From contig NZ_UYJA01000005.1 of NCBI RefSeq assembly GCF_900618535.1, positions 124,001-188,000 of the forward strand: a stretch of 64,000 bases of DNA, written 5' to 3'. The position numbers and the translations under genes were made by a program. Positions within the stretch are counted from its first letter, which is position 1. Each line of letters starts with the position of its first letter. The DNA comes from Pseudomonas bubulae. GTDB lineage: Bacteria; Pseudomonadota; Gammaproteobacteria; Pseudomonadales; Pseudomonadaceae. Positions 18,427-28,423 of the stretch are shown one piece after another. Under the pieces are notes generated by a model. That model searched no databases. It had not been told where the DNA came from and saw only the letters and a program-made list of their open reading frames with translations.

Positions 18427-18519
18427 CCCCTCACCCTGGCCCTCTCCCGGAGGGAGAGGGGACTAAAGGCAAAAGCAGATCAGCTCCCTCTCCCTCCGGG
18501 AGAGGGTTGGGGGTGAGGG
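18427..18519. repeat. CCCTCTCCC-type palindromic repeat (copy 2)
   Basis: Two facing copies, CCCTCTCCCGGAGGGAGAGG and CCCTCTCCCTCCGGGAGAGG, flank a 30-bp spacer. They lie between amaB and amaA, within a probable operon. Confidence 0.8.
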
Positions 18520-18530
18520 CTTGCATCACC

Positions 18531-20021
18531 TCAATCGAACGTAATCCCTTGCGCCAACGGCAATTCCAGCGAGTAGTTGACGGTATTGGTCTGCCGGCGC
18601 ATATATCCACGCCATGCATCTGACCCCGACTCGCGACCGCCCCCGGTTTCTTTCTCACCACCAAAGGCACCCCCGATTTCCGCACCGCTGGGCCCGATAT
18701 TGACGTTGGCAATCCCGCAATCACTGCCAGTGGCCGACATGAATTGCTCGGCCTCGCGCACATCGGTGGTGAAGATGCATGACGACAGCCCCTGCGGCAC
18801 CGCGTTGTTCAGGCGCAAGGCCTCGGCAAAGTCGCTGTAACCGACCACATACAAAATCGGCGCGAAGGTCTCGCTGCACACCACGTCGCTTTGCTCGGGC
18901 ATTTCCACAATCGCCGGGGCCACGTAGTAAGCGCCAGGGTACTGGCCTGCCAATTGCCGCTCGCCACCAAATACCCGCCCGCCTTCGCTAAGGGCCTGCT
19001 CCAGCGCATCACGCATGTTTTCAAAGCTGCTTTTGTCGATCAGCGGCCCCACCAGATTGCCTTCCAGCGGATGACCGATACGCACTTTGGAGTAGGCCGC
19101 CTTGAGCCGGGTGACAATTTCTTCCTTGACCGAGTCATGGGCAATCAGCCGGCGCAGGCTGGTGCAGCGCTGCCCGGCAGTACCGACAGCACTGAACAGA
19201 ATGGCGCGCACGGCCATGTCCAGGTCGGCACTCGGCGCCAAAATCATCGCATTGTTGCCGCCCAGCTCCAGAATACTGCGGGCAAAGCGTGCGGCGATTT
19301 TAGGCGCCACTTCGCGGCCCATGCGCGTGCTGCCGGTGGCACTGATCAGCGCGACTCGCGGATCGTCAACCAGGGCTTCGCCCGCTTCACGACCACCAAT
19401 CACCACCTGGGCCAGGTACTTGGGCGCGCCCTCAAACGAGCTCAACACACGATCAAACAAGGCCTGACAGGCCAGCGCCGTCAGCGGGGTTTTTTCCGAT
19501 GGTTTCCAGATCACCGCGTTGCCGCATACCAGCGCCAACGCGGTATTCCACGCCCACACGGCCACCGGAAAGTTGAATGCGCTGATCACACCCACCACAC
19601 CCAGCGGGTGCCAGGTTTCACGCATATGGTGGCCTGGGCGCTCCGAGGCGATGGTCAAGCCGTAGAGCTGACGCGACAGGCCAACTGCAAAGTCGCAGAT
19701 GTCGATCATTTCCTGCACTTCGCCCAACCCTTCCTGGGTAATCTTGCCCGCTTCCCATGACACCAGCTCGCCCAGATCGGCCTTGTACTCACGCAGCAAA
19801 TCGCCGAACTGGCGCACCAGTTCCCCACGACGCGGGGCAGGCACCTTGCGCCATGCCTCGAATGCGTGTTCGGCGCGGGTCACGTGCTGCTCGGCCTCGG
19901 CAGCCCCTTCCCAGTGCACCGCACCGATCTGGCTACCGTCAATCGGCGTATACACCGGCTGATTGCCCTGCTGGTACAGCGCGGGGTTCACACCAAGACG
20001 ATCCAGTAATGCAGCAACCAT
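18531..20021 (-). CDS. amaB: 2-aminoadipate semialdehyde dehydrogenase AmaB
   Basis: A 496-residue NAD(P)-dependent aldehyde dehydrogenase. The catalytic Asn150 lies in ISAFNFPVAVW, the general base Glu252 in LELGG, and the nucleophile Cys286 in TAGQRCTSLRR. It belongs to the ALDH7 (antiquitin-like) branch, whose members oxidise 2-aminoadipate-6-semialdehyde (piperideine-6-carboxylate) to 2-aminoadipate. This fits its position next to amaA and amaR. The ATG at 20021 is preceded by AAGGAG; a longer frame upstream was rejected. It diverges from amaR across 154 bp. Confidence 0.9.
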   Translation of the reverse strand: MVAALLDRLGVNPALYQQGNQPVYTPIDGSQIGAVHWEGAAEAEQHVTRAEHAFEAWRKVPAPRRGELVRQFGDLLREYKADLGELVSWEAGKITQEGLGEVQEMIDICDFAVGLSRQLYGLTIASERPGHHMRETWHPLGVVGVISAFNFPVAVWAWNTALALVCGNAVIWKPSEKTPLTALACQALFDRVLSSFEGAPKYLAQVVIGGREAGEALVDDPRVALISATGSTRMGREVAPKIAARFARSILELGGNNAMILAPSADLDMAVRAILFSAVGTAGQRCTSLRRLIAHDSVKEEIVTRLKAAYSKVRIGHPLEGNLVGPLIDKSSFENMRDALEQALSEGGRVFGGERQLAGQYPGAYYVAPAIVEMPEQSDVVCSETFAPILYVVGYSDFAEALRLNNAVPQGLSSCIFTTDVREAEQFMSATGSDCGIANVNIGPSGAEIGGAFGGEKETGGGRESGSDAWRGYMRRQTNTVNYSLELPLAQGITFD

Positions 20022-20154
20022 TGAAGGCACTCCTTGAGCTTTAAAAAATGATTCACAGGCCTTTAGTTGTAGCTGGCTGGCATGGCGGCAACAAACGACC
20101 TTTAAGCGAGATATCATTCCGAAAATTCATGCTGCACTGGTAACGTTGCCTGAC

Positions 20155-20162
20155 AACAACAA
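20155..20162 (+). promoter_or_regulatory. candidate Hfq/Crc target in the amaR leader
   Basis: AACAACAA fits the AAnAAnAA (CA) motif bound by Hfq with Crc in Pseudomonas. It lies 2 nt before the AGAGG ribosome site of amaR, the usual position for repression of translation. Confidence 0.45.
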
Positions 20163-20175
20163 TCAGAGGCCTTCT

Positions 20176-21072
20176 ATGCTCAACAAGCGCCATCTACCTT
20201 CGATCACGGCGTTGCAGTGTTTTGAAGCGGTGACTCGTCATCTGAGTTTCACCCGTGCGGCCGAAGAGCTGAATCTGACCCAGAGCGCAGTCAGCAAACA
20301 GGTCGCACAGCTCGAGGAGCTGTTGCAGCACTTGCTGTTTCGCCGGGTGCGCCGCCGCTTGCAGCTGACTCCAGCAGGGGATTTGTATCTGGTAGAAGTC
20401 CGAAAAATCCTGACCCAGGTCGAGATGTCGACCCATACCCTGCGTTCCTATGGCGGCGAAACAGAAGTGCTACGGGTCTCCACCCCTTCCACTTTTGGCG
20501 CCCGCTGGCTGGTGCCGCGCCTCAAAGGTTGGGGCATACGCCATCCGCATATTCATCTGGATCTGTGCAATGAGCAGCAAGGCGACGATTTGCTGCAAGG
20601 GCGCAGCGATCTGGCGTTTTACTTCGGCCAGGGCTCACGGCCCGGCACCGAGAGCCTGAAGCTGTTCAGTGAAGAACTGGTCGCCGTATGTTCGCCAGCA
20701 AGCTTGCCGGGCACGGCACTGACCGACCCGACCCAACTCACAGGTCTGGTGTTGCTGCAGAACGCTTCGCGGCCACAGGCCTGGCACGAGTGGTTTGAGC
20801 ATCAGGGGTTTCATACCGATCACAGCTACCATGGGCCGCGCTTCGACACCTTCTACATGTGCATCCGCGCAGCCCAGGTTGGCTGTGGCGTGGCACTGCT
20901 GCCGAGGTTCCTGGTGGAAGAGGAATTGGCCGACGGCAAACTGGTCATCGCCTGGCAGCACTTGATGCCGAGCCGCGATGCCTACTACCTGGCCTATCCT
21001 GAACATACGGCAGGCGTACCCAAGGTAAAGGCATTCGTGAGCTGGTTCATGGAGCAGCTGGATGCGCGATAA
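20176..21072 (+). CDS. amaR: LysR-family regulator AmaR
   Basis: A 298-residue LysR-type regulator. The helix-turn-helix (about residues 8-65) reads SITALQCFEAVTRHLSFTRAAEELNLTQSAVSKQV, in the GcvA-like group, followed by a periplasmic-binding-fold effector domain. It is divergent from amaB and so the likely activator of amaB/amaA, responding to a pathway intermediate. The start at MLNKRHLP was chosen over an upstream TTG because of the AGAGG site and family alignment. Confidence 0.83.
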   Translation: MLNKRHLPSITALQCFEAVTRHLSFTRAAEELNLTQSAVSKQVAQLEELLQHLLFRRVRRRLQLTPAGDLYLVEVRKILTQVEMSTHTLRSYGGETEVLRVSTPSTFGARWLVPRLKGWGIRHPHIHLDLCNEQQGDDLLQGRSDLAFYFGQGSRPGTESLKLFSEELVAVCSPASLPGTALTDPTQLTGLVLLQNASRPQAWHEWFEHQGFHTDHSYHGPRFDTFYMCIRAAQVGCGVALLPRFLVEEELADGKLVIAWQHLMPSRDAYYLAYPEHTAGVPKVKAFVSWFMEQLDAR

Positions 21073-21213
21073 CACCTGTAGGAGCGGGCAGAAACAGGCT
21101 ACGACCACAAAAACCGCTGGCAAAACCGCCTGCAGATATGCGCCACTAGCGCCATTCATTGAAAAAGCTGAACGCCGTGGCTATCAGGCACGGGCAGCAT
21201 GGAGATTGCCGCT

Positions 21214-22428
21214 ATGAGCGAGAGTGTATTTGCCGATCGCATCGTGCAGAACCTGCTCGACACCGACTTCTACAAATTGACCATGATGCAGGCGGTGCTG
21301 CACAACTACCCCAACGTCGAAGTCGAATGGGAATTCCGCTGCCGCAACAGTGAGGATCTGCGCCCATACCTCAACGAAATTCGTCACCAGATCGAACGCC
21401 TGTGCGAACTGAGCATGACTCAGGACCAGTTGGGGTTTCTGGAACGCATCACCTTTATGAAGCCCGACTTCATCCGCTTTTTGGGGCTGTTTCGCTTCAA
21501 TATGCGCTATGTACACACCGGCATCGAAAACGGCGAACTGGTTATCCGCCTGCGCGGGCCGTGGCTGCATGTGATCCTGTTTGAAGTGCCGTTACTGGCG
21601 ATTGTCAGCGAAGTACGCAACCGTTCGCGCTATGCCGATACCGTGCTGTCACAGGCCCGGGAGCAGCTGTATCGCAAGTTTGACTGGCTGCAGGCCAATG
21701 CCAGCGCAGAAGAGTTGTCTGAACTGCAAGTCGCCGATTTCGGCACTCGTCGACGGTTTTCGTACCGCGTGCAAGAAGAAGTCGTCAGTGTGCTCAAGCA
21801 CGACTTCCCCGGGCGCTTTGTCGGCACCAGCAACGTCAACCTGTCCCGCGAGCTGGACATGAAGCCGCTGGGGACCATGGCCCACGAATGGATCATGGCG
21901 CACCAGCAACTGGGCCCACGGCTGATCGACAGCCAGAGTGCCGCGCTCGACTGCTGGGTGCGCGAGTACCGCGGCTTGTTGGGCATCGCGCTGACGGACT
22001 GCATTACTACCGATGCCTTCCTGAAAGATTTCGATCTGTACTTTGCCAAGCTGTTCGACGGCCTGCGCCACGACTCCGGCGACCCTGTGGTGTGGGCCGA
22101 AAAATGCATAGCTCATTACCACAAGCTGGGCATCGACCCCATGAGCAAGACTCTGGTGTTCTCCGACAGCCTGACCCTGCCCCGGGCGCTGGAGATTTTC
22201 CGGTCGCTGCGCGGCCGGATCAACGTCAGCTTCGGTATCGGGACTAACCTGACCTGCGACATTCCGGGGGTTGAGCCAATGAGCATCGTGCTTAAAATGA
22301 ACGCCTGCAATGGCTCGCCGGTGGCCAAGATTTCCGATGAACCGGGCAAGACCCATTGCTCCGACCCCAACTTCGCCGCCTATTTACGCCACGTTTTCCA
22401 AGTTCCTGAACATTCTCCCAAGGAGTGA
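21214..22428 (+). CDS. pncB: nicotinate phosphoribosyltransferase
   Basis: A 404-residue PncB, which makes nicotinate mononucleotide from nicotinate, PRPP and ATP in the NAD salvage pathway. The N-terminal LLDTDFYKLTMMQAV and the active-site segment GTSNVNLSRELDMKPLGTM are typical. His224 in MAHEW is the expected autophosphorylated histidine. The start MSESVFADR was chosen over an ATG 15 bp upstream. It is followed 3 bp later by nadE, so the two form a clear NAD-synthesis operon. Confidence 0.95.
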   Translation: MSESVFADRIVQNLLDTDFYKLTMMQAVLHNYPNVEVEWEFRCRNSEDLRPYLNEIRHQIERLCELSMTQDQLGFLERITFMKPDFIRFLGLFRFNMRYVHTGIENGELVIRLRGPWLHVILFEVPLLAIVSEVRNRSRYADTVLSQAREQLYRKFDWLQANASAEELSELQVADFGTRRRFSYRVQEEVVSVLKHDFPGRFVGTSNVNLSRELDMKPLGTMAHEWIMAHQQLGPRLIDSQSAALDCWVREYRGLLGIALTDCITTDAFLKDFDLYFAKLFDGLRHDSGDPVVWAEKCIAHYHKLGIDPMSKTLVFSDSLTLPRALEIFRSLRGRINVSFGIGTNLTCDIPGVEPMSIVLKMNACNGSPVAKISDEPGKTHCSDPNFAAYLRHVFQVPEHSPKE

Positions 22429-22431
22429 ATC

Positions 22432-23259
22432 ATGCAGGCCGTACAGCGTCAGATTGCTGCAGACCTCAAGGTCCAGCCGCCGTTCAAAGACACCGCAGCC
22501 CTTGAGGCCGAGATTGCCCGGCGTATCACTTTCATTCAGTGCTGCCTGCACAACGCCCGGCTCAAGACCCTGGTACTGGGCATCAGCGGCGGGGTCGACT
22601 CCCTGACCGCAGGCCTGATGGCCCAACGTGCGGTGCAGCAATTGCGCGAACAGACCGGTGACCAGGCCTATCGCTTTATTGCCGTGCGCCTGCCTTACGG
22701 TGTGCAGCATGACGAAGCAGACGCCACGGCTGCGGTCGACTTTATCAACCCGGACGAGCGCCAGACCGTGAACATCGGCCCTGCGGTCAAGGCCCTGGCG
22801 GCTGAAGTGACCGCGTTTGAAGGCAAGCCTGCCGCCACCGTGGACTTTGTACTGGGTAACACCAAGGCGCGTATGCGCATGGTGGCGCAATACACTATTG
22901 CCGGGGCGACTGGCGGGCTGGTGATCGGTACCGACCATGCCGCCGAGGCGGTAATGGGCTTCTTCACCAAGTTCGGTGATGGTTCCTGTGATCTGGCGCC
23001 GCTCAGCGGGCTGGTGAAAAATCAGGTGCGGGCCATTGCGCGGCATTTTGGTGCGCCGGAATCGCTGGTGGAGAAAGTCCCGACTGCCGACCTCGAAGAC
23101 CTGGAGCCCGGCAAACCGGACGAAGCGTCCCACGGCGTGACCTATGCCGAGATCGATGCCTTTTTGCATGGCGAGCCGGTGAGCGAAGAAGCGTTCAATA
23201 TCATCTGCAAGACGTACGAAAAGACCCACCACAAGCGTGAGATGCCGTTCGCGCCTTGA
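22432..23259 (+). CDS. nadE: ammonia-dependent NAD synthetase
   Basis: A 275-residue NadE, which amidates deamido-NAD to NAD using ammonia and ATP. The ATP-pyrophosphatase P-loop SGGVDS is at residues 52-57. The length excludes the large glutamine-dependent form, because there is no N-terminal amidase domain. AAGGAG sits upstream of the ATG, overlapping the end of pncB. A palindromic repeat block follows the stop. Confidence 0.96.
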   Translation: MQAVQRQIAADLKVQPPFKDTAALEAEIARRITFIQCCLHNARLKTLVLGISGGVDSLTAGLMAQRAVQQLREQTGDQAYRFIAVRLPYGVQHDEADATAAVDFINPDERQTVNIGPAVKALAAEVTAFEGKPAATVDFVLGNTKARMRMVAQYTIAGATGGLVIGTDHAAEAVMGFFTKFGDGSCDLAPLSGLVKNQVRAIARHFGAPESLVEKVPTADLEDLEPGKPDEASHGVTYAEIDAFLHGEPVSEEAFNIICKTYEKTHHKREMPFAP

Positions 23260-23270
23260 GCCCGTGCGTA

Positions 23271-23364
23271 CCTCTCCCGGAGGGAGAGGGAGCAGACCGC
23301 ACGCGGTTTCAAGAACACCATCAATCCGTCCCCTCTCCCTCCGGGAGAGGGCTAGGGTGAGGGG
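23271..23364. repeat. CCCTCTCCC-type palindromic repeat (copy 3)
   Basis: Facing copies of the CCCTCTCCC element begin 11 bp after nadE; the right arm ends GGGTGAGGGGC. A short T-run after the right arm could let it act as a terminator. Confidence 0.8.
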
Positions 23365-23473
23365 CTTTTTCCTTCCCGGAAAAAACGGAATGAACCCCGC
23401 AATTTTTTTCGCTTGTGGCCGCAACGGCCAAAGGCTTTGATAGACGTCTATTTCGTCGCCAGAGCCCTGCCCC

Positions 23474-24496
23474 ATGCCTGCTTTCGATGCTTTGTTCTCC
23501 CTTGTCGATTCCGTGCTCGGCCAACCGGCCACCGCCTGGTTGCGTGAGCATGTCGAAGTGCCTGAAGGGCTGCTGCGCTTCAACTGGCATGAACAGGCAC
23601 TGCACCGGGTGTGGCTCGCCGAAGCACTGAACCTGTGCCTGCTGCACAAACTGGTGGAAGCCGTGCCTGAAGGCCGACGCTATGTACAGGAACAGGCACA
23701 GCATGGCCGCAAGGTAGTGTTCGACCATGGCGCCCTCCGTACGGTGGACTGGCCTGCCAACGGCGAACTGCCCCGCGGCCGCCAGGCATTTGCCCGTTTG
23801 CTGGAGCCACTGGGCTTTACCGATGTGCGAACCTACCCGCTGACCAAGCTGAACATGACCGGCTGGGGATACCGACAAATGGATCTGCCCGAAGACATCG
23901 CCCAGTTCTTTGTCTCGGAACTGCACCCCGGCCGCTTCAGCGAGGCTTTTCAACAGGCCGTCAGCCGCGTGGTCGGTTCCAGCCTTGACCCGCTGCAGGC
24001 CCAACACCACAGCATCCTCAAGACCCTGAGCCTCACCCGCCACTGCAGCCTGAGCCAGGCGCAGGCCCTGTTGCCAGGGCTGTATCAAGCATTCGGCCGG
24101 CAGCATGGCGTGGTACAGGAAACGGACTACAACTGCCTCCTCGCTGAAAGCGCCGAGATGGCCTGGATCGCAACCGAGGGCAACAGCTTCAACCATCTGA
24201 CCGATCGCGTGCCGGACCTCGAAGCCTGTGTGGCGCAACAACGTGACTTGCAACGGCCCATGAAAGACAGCATCGAAGTGTCCGCCTCGGGGCGGGTGAT
24301 GCAAACCGCCTATCGCGCCAACACGGTCAGCCGCGGCCTGGTCGATGCTGCCGGGGTGTACCGCGAGCACGCAGTGCCGGGGTCATTTGTGGAGTTCATC
24401 CAACGCAAGATCGACCCTGATACCGGCCACATCGATCTGAACTTCGACAGCAGCAACGCCCAGGGCATTTTCAAGATGACCGACTCCAGGGCCTGA
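23474..24496 (+). CDS. DUF1338-family protein, putative 2-oxoacid dioxygenase
   Basis: A 340-residue protein of the DUF1338 family, which includes P. putida HglS, a non-haem Fe(II) 2-oxoadipate dioxygenase/decarboxylase of D-lysine catabolism. Three candidate metal ligands are visible: His85 in FDHGALRT, His241 in FNHLTDRV and Glu307 in FVEFIQRK. Arg89 corresponds to the substrate-binding arginine of HglS. The protein is shorter than HglS (about 460 residues) and diverged from it, so the exact substrate is uncertain. Its closeness to amaA/amaB suggests, but does not prove, action on 2-oxoadipate. A strong inverted repeat follows its stop. Confidence 0.72.
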   Translation: MPAFDALFSLVDSVLGQPATAWLREHVEVPEGLLRFNWHEQALHRVWLAEALNLCLLHKLVEAVPEGRRYVQEQAQHGRKVVFDHGALRTVDWPANGELPRGRQAFARLLEPLGFTDVRTYPLTKLNMTGWGYRQMDLPEDIAQFFVSELHPGRFSEAFQQAVSRVVGSSLDPLQAQHHSILKTLSLTRHCSLSQAQALLPGLYQAFGRQHGVVQETDYNCLLAESAEMAWIATEGNSFNHLTDRVPDLEACVAQQRDLQRPMKDSIEVSASGRVMQTAYRANTVSRGLVDAAGVYREHAVPGSFVEFIQRKIDPDTGHIDLNFDSSNAQGIFKMTDSRA

Positions 24497-24501
24497 ACGC
24501 A

Positions 24502-24537
24502 AACAGCCCTGACGGCGCAGGGCACGTCAGGGCTGTT
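24502..24537. terminator. bidirectional hairpin between DUF1338 gene and azurin
   Basis: A perfect 13-bp inverted repeat (AACAGCCCTGACG and its complement) with a 10-nt loop lies between two convergent genes. T-runs are short on both sides. Confidence 0.7.
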
Positions 24538-24553
24538 AAGGGCTTGCGTGGTG

Positions 24554-25000
24554 TTATTTAAGAACCACAGCGCCTTTCATCATCGAGTTGTGGCCCGGGA
24601 AGGTGCAGAAGAATTCATATTCTTCGCCCGCTTTCAGCTTGGCCACATCGAAGGTCACGGAGTCTTTCTCACCGGCGCCAATCACTTTGGTGTGGGCGAT
24701 GATGCGCTCATCACCGTCCTTGAGATAGTTTTTGTCCAGGCCAGCGGCAATGCCGTCGGTAGAAACTGCCTGCATGTCTGCCTTTTTGCTCAAGACCCAG
24801 TTATGACCCATGACGTTTTTCGGCAGATTGCCGGAGTGCGTCAGGTTAACGGTGAAGGTCTTGCAGGATTTGTCGATGACGATCTCTTTGGTGTTGTAAG
24901 ACATTTGGTCAGTCGAATCGACAGTTACAGCGCACTCAGCCGCCAGCAAATGGCCGCTGGCCAGAGTCAAAAGGGATACCGCAACAACTTTGGCAAACAT
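24554..25000 (-). CDS. azu: azurin precursor
   Basis: A 148-residue periplasmic blue copper protein that shuttles electrons. The signal peptide is residues 1-20, with the mature protein starting AECAVTV. Copper ligands in precursor numbering are His66 (MGHNW), Cys132 (FFCTF), His137 (PGHNS) and Met141, with Gly65 as the axial carbonyl. Cys23 and Cys46 form the conserved disulfide. The start was set at MFAKVV, preceded by TTGGAG. Its leader contains a 16-bp perfect palindrome. The position next to nadE/pncB resembles P. aeruginosa. Confidence 0.97.
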   Translation of the reverse strand: MFAKVVAVSLLTLASGHLLAAECAVTVDSTDQMSYNTKEIVIDKSCKTFTVNLTHSGNLPKNVMGHNWVLSKKADMQAVSTDGIAAGLDKNYLKDGDERIIAHTKVIGAGEKDSVTFDVAKLKAGEEYEFFCTFPGHNSMMKGAVVLK

Positions 25001-25034
25001 GGTGTATCTCCAAGGCAGGGTATGGGGAAGCAAA

Positions 25035-25050
25035 AATCTGTATACAGATT
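25035..25050. promoter_or_regulatory. operator-like palindrome upstream of azurin
   Basis: AATCTGTATACAGATT is a perfect 16-bp palindrome, 35 bp upstream of the azurin ATG. Its TGTATACA core looks like GntR-family operators. The spacing does not fit LexA, which needs CTG-N10-CAG. Confidence 0.45.
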
Positions 25051-25332
25051 GCCTGAAAATTGTATCGATTCATATGATCTGCGTCATGATCTATCGCCAC
25101 AATCGACACAATCCATCCCAGAATGGACTTCAGGCTTATAACCTTAGGCCATCATTTTGAATTTTGGGGGAATAAGTAACTAGATTTAATCCACAACCGG
25201 CTTTTGCGTGGGTGTAGAGTCGTATTTTTAGCGCAATGTGCAACCTTGCAAAAACCCAGCTAACGGCTAAGCACTAATACAGGGCAGAATACGCGCCGCT
25301 CAACCTCACCTTCGACCCCAAGAGGATCGCCC
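25051..25332. other. divergent intergenic region, azurin and 66-residue gene
   Basis: The 332-bp gap between the two divergent genes is A/T-rich around 25140-25190. I found no convincing Anr box (TTGAT-N4-ATCAA). No further gene is visible. Confidence 0.4.
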
Positions 25333-25533
25333 ATGGCCAAACCAAACTATAACTTCGCTAAGCGTCAAAGAGACTTGGCTAAAGAGCAGAAGAAAGAGGA
25401 AAAGGCTGCCCGCAAGAAAGCGGCTGCTGAAGGCGGTACTGTTGATACCGAGCTGGACCACGAAGTCGACAGCGAAAGTGAAGACGCCGCAGAAGATACC
25501 GGCGCACCAGAAGACAAAGCTCCAACTGCTTGA
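25333..25533 (+). CDS. small charged protein, bipolar Lys/Glu
   Basis: A 66-residue protein of unknown function. Residues 1-33 are strongly basic and helical (KRQRDLAKEQKKEEKAARKK), while residues 36-66 are acidic and Ala/Pro-rich, ending PEDKAPTA. There is no signal peptide or membrane segment. The ATG has an AGAGG site 7 nt upstream, and the codons fit the neighbouring genes, so it is likely real. The basic-then-acidic layout suggests nucleic-acid or ribosome association and low structure, but this is only inference. Two hairpins and a DnaA-like doublet follow it. Confidence 0.75.
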   Translation: MAKPNYNFAKRQRDLAKEQKKEEKAARKKAAAEGGTVDTELDHEVDSESEDAAEDTGAPEDKAPTA

Positions 25534-25547
25534 CCCCCTCGGCCCGG

Positions 25548-25568
25548 TTATCCACAACCCGGCCCACA
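25548..25568 (+). promoter_or_regulatory. DnaA-box-like doublet 4
   Basis: Perfect TTATCCACA at 25548-25556, a 3-nt gap, then CGGCCCACA at 25560-25568. The 12-bp period and orientation are the same as in the three doublets near 11.0-11.4 kb. Confidence 0.5.
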
Positions 25569-25580
25569 GGATCTGTGATC

Positions 25581-25607
25581 AGGATCAGCAGCCCGCCTGC
25601 TGATCCT
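25581..25607 (+). terminator. hairpin downstream of the 66-residue gene
   Basis: AGGATCAGCAG and CTGCTGATCCT form a perfect 11-bp stem with a 5-nt loop. No T-run follows. Confidence 0.5.
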
Positions 25608-25713
25608 CGCAGTTAGCCTGAACGCCCTCAGACGCTTCCAACCTCATTCCCTTACTTCCGCGACAGCAAACAGCCTACAAACCCGTGGCAGGCCTCTCAG
25701 CGCGCAGAAAGCA

Positions 25714-25739
25714 CAACGCCAGCCCTAAGGCTGGCGTTG
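25714..25739 (+). terminator. terminator-like hairpin
   Basis: CAACGCCAGCC and GGCTGGCGTTG form a perfect 11-bp stem with a CTAA loop, followed by ATTTACT. It lies between the convergent 66-residue gene and YgiQ. The rest of the 25534-25884 gap holds no gene. Confidence 0.65.
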
Positions 25740-25791
25740 ATTTACTGCAATTTACGCAAAACCGTAGCAGCTGCCGAAGGAACACTGCAAC

Positions 25792-25844
25792 TGTGGGAGC
25801 GAGCCTGCTCGCGAAGGTCGTTCGCGAGCAGGCTCGCTCCCACA
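25792..25844. repeat. perfect compact REP doublet
   Basis: The two arms are perfect 24-bp complements (starting TGTGGGAGCGAGCCTGCTCG) separated by only 5 nt. All other doublets in the window have spacers of tens of bases. It lies 40 bp beyond the YgiQ stop. Confidence 0.9.
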
Positions 25845-25884
25845 ATAGGGCTTGACCTGCAACAGAGTATCTACAAGGGCAGGC

Positions 25885-28191
<2,307 letters not shown>

Positions 28192-28323
28192 GTCGATGAC
28201 CGGTGTTGAGTGCAAAAAAGGGGGCGCGGCATTTACTAAGAAATTCGCGGGCGCGGAATATAGCACAAAAAATGACCAATTCCGACGGCAATGGTCGGAA
28301 TTGATTGGCGCAGGCATATTGTC

Positions 28324-28410
28324 TGTGGGAGCGAGCTTGCTCGCGATTCAGGCGGCGCGATCTATCTGATTGACCGCGTCGATGCTATCGCTGGCAGGCC
28401 AGCTCCCACA
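28324..28410. repeat. degenerate REP doublet
   Basis: The left arm is standard (GTGGGAGCGAGCTTGCTCGC). The right arm is worn, ending GGCCAGCTCCCACA. It lies between ygiQ and dnaB. Confidence 0.7.
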
Positions 28411-28423
28411 GAAGCCGGACAGG

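Noticed and set aside
25035..25050. LexA box near azurin
   Set aside because: The palindrome has CTG-N4-CAG; LexA needs CTG-N10-CAG.
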